A DNA stretch of 64,000 bases, from positions 558,001 to 622,000 of the forward strand of contig NZ_CP048829.1 of assembly GCF_019355395.1 (NCBI RefSeq), given 5' to 3'. A program made the position numbers and the translations under genes. This document shows, one piece after another, positions 43,975 through 52,503 of this stretch (its first letter is position 1; every line of letters begins with the position of its first letter). Below the pieces are notes generated by a model. It did not search any database. It was not told where the DNA came from and saw only the letters and a list, made by a program, of their open reading frames with translations. Source of the stretch: Chordicoccus furentiruminis. Its GTDB lineage: Bacteria; Bacillota; Clostridia; Lachnospirales; Lachnospiraceae.

Positions 43975-44964
43975 TCACGAACCGTACGCCTTAAGCAGCC
44001 CGGCCAGATAGTCCCGGTATCCGGCGCGGACCTCGGCGGGGCCTTCGACAGTCAGATCCGGTCCGATGCCGGTCACCCAGCCGAAGAACTGAGGGCTGAC
44101 CGCCACCTCCACCGTGGTGCGGAAGTGATCCGGTCCGTCCGGCAGGAGCATCCGATCCGTGCCGAAGCGGTCGAGGATCACGCCTGTCAGACGATTGGCG
44201 CAGCGCAGCGTCACACGCTGGTCGGTGCCCCCGTACATGCCGAAGGTTTTCTTCGCGAAGATCGCGAGATCGAAGGTGCGGAACGCCTCCACACCTTCCC
44301 GGGGGCGGTCCGTGAGGGCGATTCTGAGCATCTTGTCCACGCGGTAGTGCTTGATCCGGTGCGCGTCGCCGTCATAGGCGATCAGATAGTAGTTCTCGTC
44401 ATCCCATGTCATCGCCCAGGGGCTCAGATGATACAGAGCGCCGTTTTTCTTCGGCACCAGTTTCTTCTCCATCGTCCACTCGGCGTACTGGCAGGTGATC
44501 TGACAGTTGCCGTGGATCGCCTCGTACACCGTGTCCACGCTGTAGTAGATCCGTTCGTTTCCCGCCTTGATCCGGTTCCGGATCCAGACCTCCCGGCGCA
44601 GCTCCTTCGCCTGAGAGAGACTTGTCAGAGAGGAGATCTTGTCGATCAGCGCGTCGGTCTTGCGGACGGTGATGAATTTGGCACACTGCACCGCATCCAC
44701 CAGCAGCTTCAGTTCCGGAAGTTCGAAGCGGCGGCTGGCGATATAGTAGCCGCCTCCGCGGCCGGGCTGACGGTTCACGTCTATTCCGAAAGTGCTCAGC
44801 GTCTCCACGTCCGCGTAGATGCTGCGGCGGTCGATGGTGTATCCCAGCTTCTCCAGTCGATCGCTTAAAGCCGAGGCGTTGAGCGGATGATGTTCGTCGG
44901 TCTCTTCGAGAAGGATCTTCATCAGATAAAGAAGGGCGAGCTTGTTCGTGCTGGCTGTCGTCAT
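43975..44964 (-). CDS. WYL-domain transcriptional regulator
   Basis: 329 residues. An N-terminal winged HTH (LNASALSDRLEKLGYTIDRR, then SIYADVETL) is followed by a WYL domain (about residues 140-215, with LSPWAMTWDDENYYLIAYDG) and a C-terminal WCX-like extension. WYL proteins sense ligands, often nucleotides or nucleic acid, and regulate stress, defence or metabolism. The start overlaps the stop of the membrane-protein gene in ATGA, so the two are co-expressed and the regulator may control that operon. Confidence 0.9.
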   Translation of the reverse strand: MTTASTNKLALLYLMKILLEETDEHHPLNASALSDRLEKLGYTIDRRSIYADVETLSTFGIDVNRQPGRGGGYYIASRRFELPELKLLVDAVQCAKFITVRKTDALIDKISSLTSLSQAKELRREVWIRNRIKAGNERIYYSVDTVYEAIHGNCQITCQYAEWTMEKKLVPKKNGALYHLSPWAMTWDDENYYLIAYDGDAHRIKHYRVDKMLRIALTDRPREGVEAFRTFDLAIFAKKTFGMYGGTDQRVTLRCANRLTGVILDRFGTDRMLLPDGPDHFRTTVEVAVSPQFFGWVTGIGPDLTVEGPAEVRAGYRDYLAGLLKAYGS

Positions 44965-45896
44965 AATCGGCTCCTTCCCCCGTCTTCACGGTCCGCGGCT
45001 GTCCGATCGGCTGATTTCTCCTTATACGTCCTGCCGCCGCTCTCTTCCGCCACGTTCCGTCCGGGCTCCTCCATCGGGTCGTTCTGCTCCTGCGCGACGC
45101 GCACCATCATGCCGGCCGCGATCTTCGCAGACATACTCTGCCGTTTGCCGCGGTCAATGCAGTAGAAGTAGCCGCAGACGCTGAAGACCATCGCGCCGAG
45201 GAAATTCACCAGAAGGTCCTTCATCGTATCGATGATCCCGATGTCGAGGTATCCGCCTTCCACCGTGATGTCGCCGTGGGCGGTGCGGATGATCGTCTCC
45301 GTGATGTCCCGCACCGGGAAGGGCCGCTGCTGGTGTGTGGGGTCGAGCGTCACGGACTGGAAGCTCCGCACGATGAAGTCTTTCTGCATATCCTGCCCGA
45401 AGAACTGGTCGCCGGCGAATTCGATGAATTCCCAGATCACGCCGACGGTCATCGAGAAGCAGAAGGCGACCATCACCAGATAGAAGGGCGACAGATTGAC
45501 TCTCGCGCTGTGGCGGTTCAGCAGGTCGATCATCGAAAACCCGATCGCCGCGCAGAGGAAACCATTCAGGGTGTGGAGCATTGTGTCCCAGCCCGGGATC
45601 GCGATGTAGAAATGATCCACTTCGCCGAGAATCTCCGCCGCGAAGATGAAACCGTAAATGATCCCCTCAAAAAGAGGCGGGATCTCGATCTTGAAATGAT
45701 CCTCCATGAAGCTCGGAATCAGAAACAGAAACAGCGAGAGCAGGCAAAGCGCGAAGGCTTCATAGTTGCGCCAGAACAGCTGTCTGACCGCGCAGAGAAT
45801 CACCAGCGCGCGCAGCACGGAATAAAAGGCGAAGGTTCTCCGGCTGCTCCGGATCCGGTTTTGCAGATACTGGATGTAATGCATGACCTTTTTCAT
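44961..45896 (-). CDS. Multi-pass membrane protein, YjdF/DUF2238-like
   Basis: 311 residues with about six membrane helices in the first 250 residues, then a charged cytoplasmic tail rich in Arg, Glu and Asp. The segments PGWDTMLHTLNGFLCAAIGF and GVIWEFIEFAGDQFFG resemble the DUF2238/YjdF family, whose function is not known. The similarity is by eye. It is the first gene of a two-gene operon with the WYL regulator. The ribosome site AAGGAG is 7 nt from the ATG. Confidence 0.8.
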   Translation of the reverse strand: MKKVMHYIQYLQNRIRSSRRTFAFYSVLRALVILCAVRQLFWRNYEAFALCLLSLFLFLIPSFMEDHFKIEIPPLFEGIIYGFIFAAEILGEVDHFYIAIPGWDTMLHTLNGFLCAAIGFSMIDLLNRHSARVNLSPFYLVMVAFCFSMTVGVIWEFIEFAGDQFFGQDMQKDFIVRSFQSVTLDPTHQQRPFPVRDITETIIRTAHGDITVEGGYLDIGIIDTMKDLLVNFLGAMVFSVCGYFYCIDRGKRQSMSAKIAAGMMVRVAQEQNDPMEEPGRNVAEESGGRTYKEKSADRTAADREDGGRSRL

Positions 45897-45938
45897 CTGT
45901 CGCTCCTTTTGTCTGAGAGTCTTGAAACTATGCTTATT

Positions 45939-45966
45939 ATTGTACCCGCATATTTGGTAATTTCAA
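45939..45966 (-). promoter_or_regulatory. Promoter of the membrane protein-WYL operon
   Basis: On the minus strand: TTGAAA (45966-45961), a 16-bp spacer and TACAAT (45944-45939). Confidence 0.65.
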
Positions 45967-45980
45967 CGAATTCTGTTGAA
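45962..45980. promoter_or_regulatory. Inverted repeat over the -35 of the membrane protein-WYL operon
   Basis: TTCAAC (45962-45967) and GTTGAA (45975-45980) are exact inverted arms around an EcoRI-like GAATTC. They overlap the -35 of the minus-strand promoter and are a candidate WYL-regulator operator. Confidence 0.45.
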
Positions 45981-45995
45981 TTATTTTCCCATTCA

Positions 45996-46023
45996 TTGAT
46001 AATTATGGCGGTCATGATATACT
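45996..46023 (+). promoter_or_regulatory. Promoter of the NCS2 permease gene
   Basis: TTGATA (45996-46001), a 16-bp spacer and TATACT (46018-46023). The leader is about 165 nt. Confidence 0.7.
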
Positions 46024-46025
46024 TT

Positions 46026-46042
46026 AGTTAGGCAACCTAACT
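46026..46042. promoter_or_regulatory. DtxR/MntR/IdeR-type metal-regulator box
   Basis: AGTTAGGCAACCTAACT is a perfect palindrome around CAA and matches the TTAGGNNNCCTAA core of iron- or manganese-dependent DtxR-family sites of Gram-positive bacteria. It begins 3 nt after the -10 and covers the transcription start, so bound repressor would block the promoter. Confidence 0.65.
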
Positions 46043-46096
46043 GATTTTTATATCCGGATGGCCTGAGCGGGATCGGGTCCGGCTCCGCCGGATTCC

Positions 46097-46130
46097 GTCC
46101 TGTCCGGCACGCGGCGTCTGCGGACGGGAC
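46097..46130 (+). promoter_or_regulatory. Strong hairpin in the permease leader
   Basis: GTCCTGTCCG (46097-46106) pairs with CGGACGGGAC (46121-46130) with one wobble. No T-run follows. Smaller stems flank it. It does not match the purine riboswitch core as far as can be judged by eye. Confidence 0.4.
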
Positions 46131-46199
46131 ATCGGGGCAGCGGCTGCATTTTCCTGATTCTCCGTACCGGTCTTCCGAGCAAAAAGAGGAGGGATCGTG

Positions 46200-47561
46200 A
46201 TGGAACACTTCTTCAAACTTCATGAGCGCGGCACCAGTACGCGCACCGAGTTTCTCGCAGGGCTCACCACTTTTATGACGATGGCGTACATTCTCGCCGT
46301 CAACCCCAATATTCTCAGTGCGGCGGGTATGGACAAGGGCTCGATCTTCACGGCGACCGCGCTGGCATCGGCGGTCGCGTCGTTCCTGATGGGGTTCATC
46401 GCGAATCTGCCCTTTGTCCTGTCGGCCGGGATGGGGCTGAACGCCTACTTCGCCTATACGGTCGTCATCAATATGGGGTACAGCTGGGAAATCGCTCTGA
46501 CCGCGGTTTTCGTGGAGGGCGTGATCTTCGTGCTGCTCTCCCTGTGCAACGTCCGTGAGGCGATCTTCAACATGATTCCGCCGACGATCAAGGTGGCGGT
46601 CTCCGTCGGCATCGGACTTTTCATCGCCTTCATCGGGATGCAGAACGCCCATATCGTCGTCAACAATGACGCGACGCTGGTGGGGATCTTCTCGTTCAAG
46701 GGCTCGATCTCGTCCGGCACGTTCCGCAGCGAGGGCATCACGGTGCTGCTCGCGATGATCGGCGTGCTCATCACCGCGATTCTCGTAATCAAGGGCGTCA
46801 CGGGCAACATCCTGCTCGGCATCCTGATCACCTGGGTGCTCGGCATGTTCGCGCAGGCCGTCGGGCTCTATGTCCCCGATCCGGACAACGGCTTCTACAG
46901 CGTCTTCCCGTCCGGGATCGTCTCGATACCCGCCTCGATGGCTCCGACGTTCATGAAGCTGGATTTCAAGGCGATTCTCACCGCGAACTTCTGGGTGGTG
47001 GTGCTCGCGTTCCTGTTCGTCGATATGTTCGACACGCTGGGCACCCTGATCGGCTGCGCGACCCGCGGAAAGATGCTGGACAAGGACGGCAAGCTGCCGG
47101 GCATCAAGGGCGCCCTTCTCTCCGACGCGGTCGGCACGGTCACCGGCGCCTGCTTCGGTACATCGACCATCACGACTTTCGTCGAGTCGGCCTCCGGTAT
47201 CGCTGAGGGCGGCCGCACGGGTCTCACGGCGATCTTCGCCGGGCTGCTCTTCATCCTGTCGCTCTTCTTCTCGCCGCTGTTTCTGGCGATTCCGAGCTTT
47301 GCGACGGCGCCGGCTCTGATCATCGTCGGCTTCATGATGATGCAGCAGGTGACGGCGATCCCCTGGACGGACATCACGGAAGCTGTTCCGGCGTTCCTCT
47401 GCATCGCGGCGATGCCGACGATGTACTCCATCTCGGAGGGCATCTGCCTCGGCATCATCAGCTACACGCTGCTCAACCTCATCACCGGAGGGAAGAAGAA
47501 GGTCAGCATCGGGATGATCATCCTGACGGCTCTCTTTATTCTCAAGTACTTCCTGATCTAG
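46200..47561 (+). CDS. NCS2-family hypoxanthine/guanine permease
   Basis: 453 residues from the ATG at 46200, with AGAGGAGGG upstream; a GTG lies one codon earlier. It has about 12-14 membrane segments and the AzgA/PbuG-type signatures: ERGTSTRTEFLAGLTTFMTMA-like start, GMGLNAYFAYTVV, VFVDMFDTLGTLIG and TVTGACFGTSTITTFVESAS. It imports purine bases by proton symport. It is a single-gene unit between a promoter with a metal box and a strong terminator. The exact base preference is not readable. Confidence 0.92.
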   Translation: MEHFFKLHERGTSTRTEFLAGLTTFMTMAYILAVNPNILSAAGMDKGSIFTATALASAVASFLMGFIANLPFVLSAGMGLNAYFAYTVVINMGYSWEIALTAVFVEGVIFVLLSLCNVREAIFNMIPPTIKVAVSVGIGLFIAFIGMQNAHIVVNNDATLVGIFSFKGSISSGTFRSEGITVLLAMIGVLITAILVIKGVTGNILLGILITWVLGMFAQAVGLYVPDPDNGFYSVFPSGIVSIPASMAPTFMKLDFKAILTANFWVVVLAFLFVDMFDTLGTLIGCATRGKMLDKDGKLPGIKGALLSDAVGTVTGACFGTSTITTFVESASGIAEGGRTGLTAIFAGLLFILSLFFSPLFLAIPSFATAPALIIVGFMMMQQVTAIPWTDITEAVPAFLCIAAMPTMYSISEGICLGIISYTLLNLITGGKKKVSIGMIILTALFILKYFLI

Positions 47562-47660
47562 TGCGGATCGGCCGATGCGGCGCGGACGGCCGGAAGAGCA
47601 CGTCCGCATGCAGGTTCGGATCTGCAGGCTGAAACATGCGCCGCCGGGCGCACTGCAGCG

Positions 47661-47697
47661 AAACGGGCGGGCCCTGCGGCCCGCCCGTTTCTTTTTT
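47661..47697 (+). terminator. Terminator of the permease gene
   Basis: AAACGGGCGGGC and GCCCGCCCGTTT form a perfect 12-bp stem followed by CTTTTTT. Confidence 0.93.
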
Positions 47698-47717
47698 GCT
47701 GCTCTGTGATCCGGATC

Positions 47718-48824
47718 TTACATAAGCTCCAGGACCGGTCTGGTGTATCCTTCCATGATGCCGCGGATACCCAGCCCCGGCGCGTCCGATACGGTGATGC
47801 GGCGCTCGTCGAAGACCGCGCCGCCCAGCACCGGGTCCTCCCGGAGCAGCACCGGGCCGTCCAGGTCGATCCGTGTGATGATCTGTCTCGCGCAGGCCAG
47901 CTCCACAGCCGCGTTCACGGAGATTTTCGCTTCCAGCATGCACCCGAGCATGCATTCCATCCCGTACACCTCCGCGGCGGAGACGATCCGGAGCGCATTG
48001 GTGAGGCCGCCGCATTTCATCAGCTTGATGTTGATGAGGTCCGCCGCGTGCCGCTGCATGATCGTCAGCGCGTCCTGCGGGGAGAAAACGGCTTCATCCG
48101 CCAGCACGGGTACCGGGCTGTGCGCCGTCACGAAGGCGAGTCCTTCCAGGTCGGCGGCCTTCACCGGCTGCTCCACCAGCTCGATTCCGAGCTCCTTCCG
48201 TTCCATCTCCTCCAGAATCCGCACCGCCTGCTTCGGCGTCCAGGCCTGATTGGCGTCGATCCGGATCCGGACGTCCCGCCCCGCCGCCTGCCGGACGGCC
48301 GCAAGACGCGCGACATCGAGGGATGGCTCGACGCCGACCTTCACCTTCAGCGTGCGGTAGCCCCGGCGGATCGCGTCCTCCGTATCCTTCGCCATTTCGT
48401 ACGGGTCATTGACGCTGATGGTGATGTCCGTCTCGATTTCGCGTCTTGACGCGCCCAGCATCCGGCAGACGGAGAGTCCGCAGCGCTTCCCGTAAAGATC
48501 CCAGAGCGCCATATCCACGGCTGCCTTGGCGCTGGTGTTGTGGACGAGCGCGCTCTGCACAGTCCTCGTCAAGTTCTCGAAATCGTCGATGTCCTTGCCG
48601 ATCAGCTTCGGGGCGATATGGTCCCGGATCGCCCCGATGATGGCGCCGGTCGTATCTCCCGTGATCACGCCGGTCGGCGGCGCCTCTCCGTAGCCGGTCT
48701 CGTCCGTGTCGGTGAGGATTTCCACGACCACATCCTCCACCGAGTCCACACGGCGAAGCGCCGTCTTGAACGGAACTCTGAGCGGCACCGACAGGATCGA
48801 CAGTCTGATCTCCGTGATTTTCAT
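47718..48824 (-). CDS. ykfB: L-Ala-D/L-Glu (dipeptide) epimerase
   Basis: 368 residues of the enolase superfamily, muconate-lactonising subgroup. Catalytic Lys162 lies in LKVKVG, metal ligands are Asp190 (IDANQ), Glu218 and Asp243 (ADE), and the second base is Lys267 (INIKLMKCGG). It epimerises L-Ala-D-Glu, released from murein peptides, to L-Ala-L-Glu so ordinary peptidases can use it. It is the last gene of the peptide-transport operon and is 11 nt from the peptidase gene. Substrate assignment rests on context as well as motifs. Confidence 0.9.
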   Translation of the reverse strand: MKITEIRLSILSVPLRVPFKTALRRVDSVEDVVVEILTDTDETGYGEAPPTGVITGDTTGAIIGAIRDHIAPKLIGKDIDDFENLTRTVQSALVHNTSAKAAVDMALWDLYGKRCGLSVCRMLGASRREIETDITISVNDPYEMAKDTEDAIRRGYRTLKVKVGVEPSLDVARLAAVRQAAGRDVRIRIDANQAWTPKQAVRILEEMERKELGIELVEQPVKAADLEGLAFVTAHSPVPVLADEAVFSPQDALTIMQRHAADLINIKLMKCGGLTNALRIVSAAEVYGMECMLGCMLEAKISVNAAVELACARQIITRIDLDGPVLLREDPVLGGAVFDERRITVSDAPGLGIRGIMEGYTRPVLELM

Positions 48825-48835
48825 CTTCTCTCTCC

Positions 48836-49738
48836 TTATACGTAAAATGCGCTTCCGACCGCGTAGCAGGCCCCGTCCAGATCCGGCCGGTATCCCTCCG
48901 AGCCGGCGATCAGGTTCCCGTAGACACAGCCGAAATCCCGCGCGTACCCGGTGCTGTGAATGTACCGTCCGCCGCCCAGATAGAGCGCCACATGGCCCGG
49001 GAAATAAAGAAGGTCGCCCGCCTGCTTCGCCTTCCAGGGAATCTCATGCACCGGGTAGCCACGGCGGATCTCCGCGTCCCGGTAGATCAGGATACCGCTC
49101 AGCAGATAGCTCATGAACGTCAGTCCCGAGCAGTCGATCCCGGATCCGGAATGGCCTCCCCACCGGTACTGTACGCCGAGGAAGTCCTCTGCGTGACGAA
49201 CGACCTCACGGCGGAGCCGCCCCGGATCGCCGTACCGTTTCTGGTTCAGGAACCAGCCGGGGTCGGAGCCGTTGAGCAGAAAGCCGTCGCTGTCCTTCCG
49301 TTCCGTGAAGCAGGCGGCCGGCAGATAGCCGTGGCGGCCGTCCGCGGCGCGGGCGATCGCGTAGCCGTTCTCCGCCGGTTTTTCCAGCGTGAGAAAAGAT
49401 CCCGCCGACAGCGTCGCGACGATCCGTCCCTGCACGCGGGGCTCCGCGAGAAGGTCCGCGAACCGTTTCGTGATCACCACGGTTTTTTTCTCGCTTTCCC
49501 TGCGCCGCAGCTCCTCCAGCGGGACGGGGCGCATCGCGCGCGGCGGCACATAGCCCCGGTAGCCGTAGTGCGTCTGTACGGGCATTCGTTCCTCTCCGCT
49601 GGCACTCAGCACGTTTTCCTCGTCGAGCCGCTGCACGGCCCAGCCGGACAGCACCTCATCCGCCACCGTCCCGTCCTCCGCATAGAGGAAGGCCTGAGGC
49701 GTTTCCGTCAGATAGTACTCACCTGTCCCGCTGTACAT
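48836..49738 (-). CDS. ykfC: NlpC/P60 murein-peptide endopeptidase, YkfC-like
   Basis: 300 residues. SH3-like segments (about 1-60 and 85-145) are followed by a C-terminal NlpC/P60 domain with Cys203 (GIDCSGL), His249 (FPGHVALYLG) and His261 (RYIHSTG). It has no signal peptide, so it is probably cytoplasmic like YkfC, which cleaves between D-Glu and diaminopimelate of imported murein peptides. The product L-Ala-D-Glu is the substrate of the epimerase encoded next. It is 6 nt from the serine-hydrolase gene. Confidence 0.9.
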   Translation of the reverse strand: MYSGTGEYYLTETPQAFLYAEDGTVADEVLSGWAVQRLDEENVLSASGEERMPVQTHYGYRGYVPPRAMRPVPLEELRRRESEKKTVVITKRFADLLAEPRVQGRIVATLSAGSFLTLEKPAENGYAIARAADGRHGYLPAACFTERKDSDGFLLNGSDPGWFLNQKRYGDPGRLRREVVRHAEDFLGVQYRWGGHSGSGIDCSGLTFMSYLLSGILIYRDAEIRRGYPVHEIPWKAKQAGDLLYFPGHVALYLGGGRYIHSTGYARDFGCVYGNLIAGSEGYRPDLDGACYAVGSAFYV

Positions 49739-49744
49739 AGCCGT

Positions 49745-50560
49745 TCACCTCTCTTTCATATAGTCAAATACTGCCCGCGAAACGCGGCCGATCCATCCTC
49801 TCGCCTTCTCGTAGTCCATCGCCGTCCCATCGAAACCGGATGTGAAGACGCCGAGAAACCAGCGCTGTCCGTTCCACTCGAAGATCCCCGCGTCGTGCGC
49901 GACGGTATCGAGATCGCCGGACTTGTGGAAGCAGACCGGCTGCTCGTAGATATAGCGGAGCAGCGCGTCATAGTCACGGTTGCCTGCAAGGAAGCGCATC
50001 ATGAGGGCCGCCCTTTCCCTCTCTTTCTCCGTGCCTTTCTCTTCTCCCCGCGCCATCCGGTCCGCCCGGATCACGAGCGACGCGTAGTCCGAGGGCGAGA
50101 TGTAGTTGTTCCGTCCCTCGCGGATCGCGTCATAGTCCAGCATCATCCTCTCCGCGCGGGTGCTTCGGAGTCCTTTCCGGAGGCACCAGTCGTTGATCCT
50201 CTGAAACGTCAGCGCTTTCATCAGCACATTCGCCGCCGTGTTGTCCGAGTTCACGATCATCCACCACGCGATCTCGTACCATGAGGCTTCCCTCGCGCCC
50301 GTGTCGAAGACCAGCGTGTCATCCAGGATGTCCGCTTCCGTCACCGGATGCATGGCCTCAAGCGGCGTGCCGTTTTCCCCGAGCGTATCCAGCAGGCATC
50401 CGAGCACCGGCACCTTGATCGTGCTCGCCGAGACGACGCGGCGGTCCGGATCGATGGACGCTTCCTCCTCTTCCCCCGTCAGCGTGCGGAAGAGCAGCTG
50501 CATGTCCCCCGGAAATGCATCCGCCATCTCACGAAGCTTCTCTTGAAGCTCACTCGCCAT
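49745..50560 (-). CDS. Class A beta-lactamase-fold serine hydrolase, non-secreted
   Basis: 271 residues with all three beta-lactamase/PBP motifs: Ser46-Thr-Ile-Lys49 (SASTIKVPVLG), Ser105-Asp-Asn (NSDNTAAN) and Lys213-Ser-Gly (HKSGDLDTVAHDAG). The class A omega-loop pattern E-x2-L-N is absent; the region reads RMMLDYDAIREGRNNYIS. True beta-lactam hydrolysis is therefore unlikely. There is no signal peptide. It sits exactly where B. subtilis has ykfA, an LD-carboxypeptidase, so a cytoplasmic peptidase or amidase role on murein peptides is a reasonable inference. The ribosome site is AGGAGG. Confidence 0.82.
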   Translation of the reverse strand: MASELQEKLREMADAFPGDMQLLFRTLTGEEEEASIDPDRRVVSASTIKVPVLGCLLDTLGENGTPLEAMHPVTEADILDDTLVFDTGAREASWYEIAWWMIVNSDNTAANVLMKALTFQRINDWCLRKGLRSTRAERMMLDYDAIREGRNNYISPSDYASLVIRADRMARGEEKGTEKERERAALMMRFLAGNRDYDALLRYIYEQPVCFHKSGDLDTVAHDAGIFEWNGQRWFLGVFTSGFDGTAMDYEKARGWIGRVSRAVFDYMKER

Positions 50561-50584
50561 TTCTTCTCCTCCTGAAACGCAGAA

Positions 50585-50614
50585 GGGCCGCGGCGGAACT
50601 TTGCCGCGCGGCCC
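50585..50614 (-). terminator. GC-rich hairpin after the binding-protein gene
   Basis: GGGCCGCGGC and GCGCGGCCC arms form a strong stem with one bulge between dppE and the hydrolase gene. There is no T-run, so it is more likely a 3' stabiliser or partial attenuator that keeps binding-protein mRNA abundant than a full terminator. Confidence 0.5.
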
Positions 50615-50635
50615 TCTCTGCCCGTCTGTCAGCGG

Positions 50636-52444
50636 TTATTTCTGTGTCACAAATCCGAAGAACACGTTCCCGCAGTAATAGACGAGTCCGTCATAGTTCG
50701 TGTCGTCGAACAGGTACGAGTTCTTGGAGTGAAGGATCGGCGCGATCGGGCAGTCCTCGGCGAGGATCGCCTCACACTCGTCGTAATCCTTCCAGCGCGT
50801 CTTCTCATCGCTCTCCGCGACGGCTTTGTTGTAGGCGTCGTCGTACTTTGTATTCGAATACTTCGCGTCGTTCTGGCCGGTGGTCATCGTCGACAGCATA
50901 TTGGAGATATCCGGATAGTCCATGTACCAGCCGTAGTACGCGATGTCGTAGTCGCCGGACTGACGCGCGGAGAAGAAGTTCTCGACGGTCTCGACCGTGA
51001 TCGAGTCTATCCCCAGCGCTTCCTTCCAGTCGGAGACAATCGCCTCCGCGACGGTCTTGCGGGAGTCATTGTTGACGATGTAACGGAGCGCCGGGAAGTT
51101 CTTGCCGTCCTCGTAGCCCGCTTCCTTCATCAGCTCCTTCGCTTCCTTCACGTTCTTGTCGTAGTCGTCGCCGTACCAGGGCGTCACGGTGCTGTTGAAC
51201 TCGGTTCCTTCAGCATTCTTGAGGCCGCCTGGCGTATAAGTATTCGCCAGCTCGTCCTCAAGCCCGCGGATGTTGATCACGCGGCTGCGGTCGATCGCCA
51301 GCGTCAGCGCGCGGCGGACCTTGGCGTCCTTCAGCACCTTGTTGCCGCTGTCGCCCACATTGAACATCGTGCAGTACGTGTTGTAGCCGTCTGTGAAATG
51401 CAGTCCGTTGTCCGTCAGCGCGTCCACATCCTCTTCCGGATACGAATCGGAGTAGATGACGTCGCCACTCTTGAAGGAGTTGGCCATCGTCGCCGCATCG
51501 CTCATCAGCACCCAGTTGATGTGGTCCACGGTGATGCTGGAGGCATCATAGTAGTCCGTCCGCTTCGTCAGCGTCATCGACTGCTGATGCGTCCAGTCCG
51601 TCAGCTCGTACGCGCCGTTGTAGACCGCCTTGTCCGGATCCGTCGCGTAGGATTCGCCGGTCTTCTTCACCACATCCTCGCGTACCGGATAGGCGGACGG
51701 GAACGCAAGGATGCTCGGCAGATACGCGCATGGATAGGACAGCGTCACGACCAGCGTCTTGTCGTCCTTCGCCGTCGCGGACTGCACCATATCCATCAGC
51801 GTGCTGTAGTCGCCCGCCTGCTCCTTCAGGTATTTCCATCCGTATACGAAGTCTTCCGCCGTGACCGGCCTGCCGTCCGACCAGGTGATGTCGTCGCGCA
51901 GCGTAAACGTATACGTCTTGCCGTCGTCGGAAACCTTCTGGTCCTCCGCCTGGCCGAGCACCAGGTCGCCCTTCGCATCCAGCTTGTAGAGGCCTTCGTA
52001 AAGGTGACGGCAGACGGAAAGTCCGGCCAGCGTCGAGGCCTGAGCCGTGCTGACGTTCATCGCGTCCTCAGAGCCGTCCGTCACGCTGATGTCGATGCCG
52101 CCGGTGGGCTCTTCCTTCACCTTCTCCGGCGTGGAAGCCGCCGCAGCCGTCGAGACAGCCTCTGCCGCGGATGAAACCGCCGTCTTCACCGGTTCGGTCG
52201 CGGACGGCTCCGCCGCGGACGCGACAGACTCTGCCGCCGGTGCGGCCGATGAAACCGCCGCGGGAGCCGCCGATGAGGCAGCCGTTGACGAAGATGCCGT
52301 CGATGAAGCCGCCGTCGATGAAGCCGCGGCCGACGAGACCGCCTTGGACGCCGTCGAGGTCGCGCTCTGCGTTCCGCAGCCCGCCAGCACGGAAGCGGCC
52401 AGCGCGGTGCATGTCAACACACTGAATAAGCCTTTTTTTCTCAT
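50636..52444 (-). CDS. dppE: Peptide ABC transporter substrate-binding lipoprotein
   Basis: 602 residues of the family 5 solute-binding proteins (OppA/DppE). A lipoprotein signal peptide ends in LAGC at about residue 22. Residues about 26-110 are an unusual Ala/Ser-rich low-complexity linker, probably spanning the cell wall. The binding domain follows, with WSDGRPVTAEDFVYGWKYL and the C-terminal YGWYMDYPD segment. It lies in a complete ABC operon with murein-peptide enzymes, so tri- or dipeptides from cell-wall turnover are the likely ligands. Confidence 0.93.
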   Translation of the reverse strand: MRKKGLFSVLTCTALAASVLAGCGTQSATSTASKAVSSAAASSTAASSTASSSTAASSAAPAAVSSAAPAAESVASAAEPSATEPVKTAVSSAAEAVSTAAAASTPEKVKEEPTGGIDISVTDGSEDAMNVSTAQASTLAGLSVCRHLYEGLYKLDAKGDLVLGQAEDQKVSDDGKTYTFTLRDDITWSDGRPVTAEDFVYGWKYLKEQAGDYSTLMDMVQSATAKDDKTLVVTLSYPCAYLPSILAFPSAYPVREDVVKKTGESYATDPDKAVYNGAYELTDWTHQQSMTLTKRTDYYDASSITVDHINWVLMSDAATMANSFKSGDVIYSDSYPEEDVDALTDNGLHFTDGYNTYCTMFNVGDSGNKVLKDAKVRRALTLAIDRSRVINIRGLEDELANTYTPGGLKNAEGTEFNSTVTPWYGDDYDKNVKEAKELMKEAGYEDGKNFPALRYIVNNDSRKTVAEAIVSDWKEALGIDSITVETVENFFSARQSGDYDIAYYGWYMDYPDISNMLSTMTTGQNDAKYSNTKYDDAYNKAVAESDEKTRWKDYDECEAILAEDCPIAPILHSKNSYLFDDTNYDGLVYYCGNVFFGFVTQK

Positions 52445-52503
52445 ATACCTTCTCCTCTCTGATCCGGCAGACTTCTCCTGCCCTTACTCTTTCTCCTTCT
52501 GTC

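Noticed and set aside
46043-46196. Purine riboswitch in the permease leader
   Set aside because: The conserved core with two pairing loops was looked for and not found; only GC-rich stems are present.
45993-47609. 538-codon minus-strand frame opposite the NCS2 permease
   Set aside because: Extremely Arg/Asp/Glu/His-rich translation with no family features. The plus strand encodes a clear permease.
49745-50560. Antibiotic-resistance beta-lactamase
   Set aside because: There is no signal peptide, no class A Glu166-type motif, and the gene lies in a murein-peptide uptake operon.
50729-52174. 481-codon plus-strand frame opposite the peptide-binding protein
   Set aside because: Antisense shadow of dppE. 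The translation is Val/Arg-rich with no domain.
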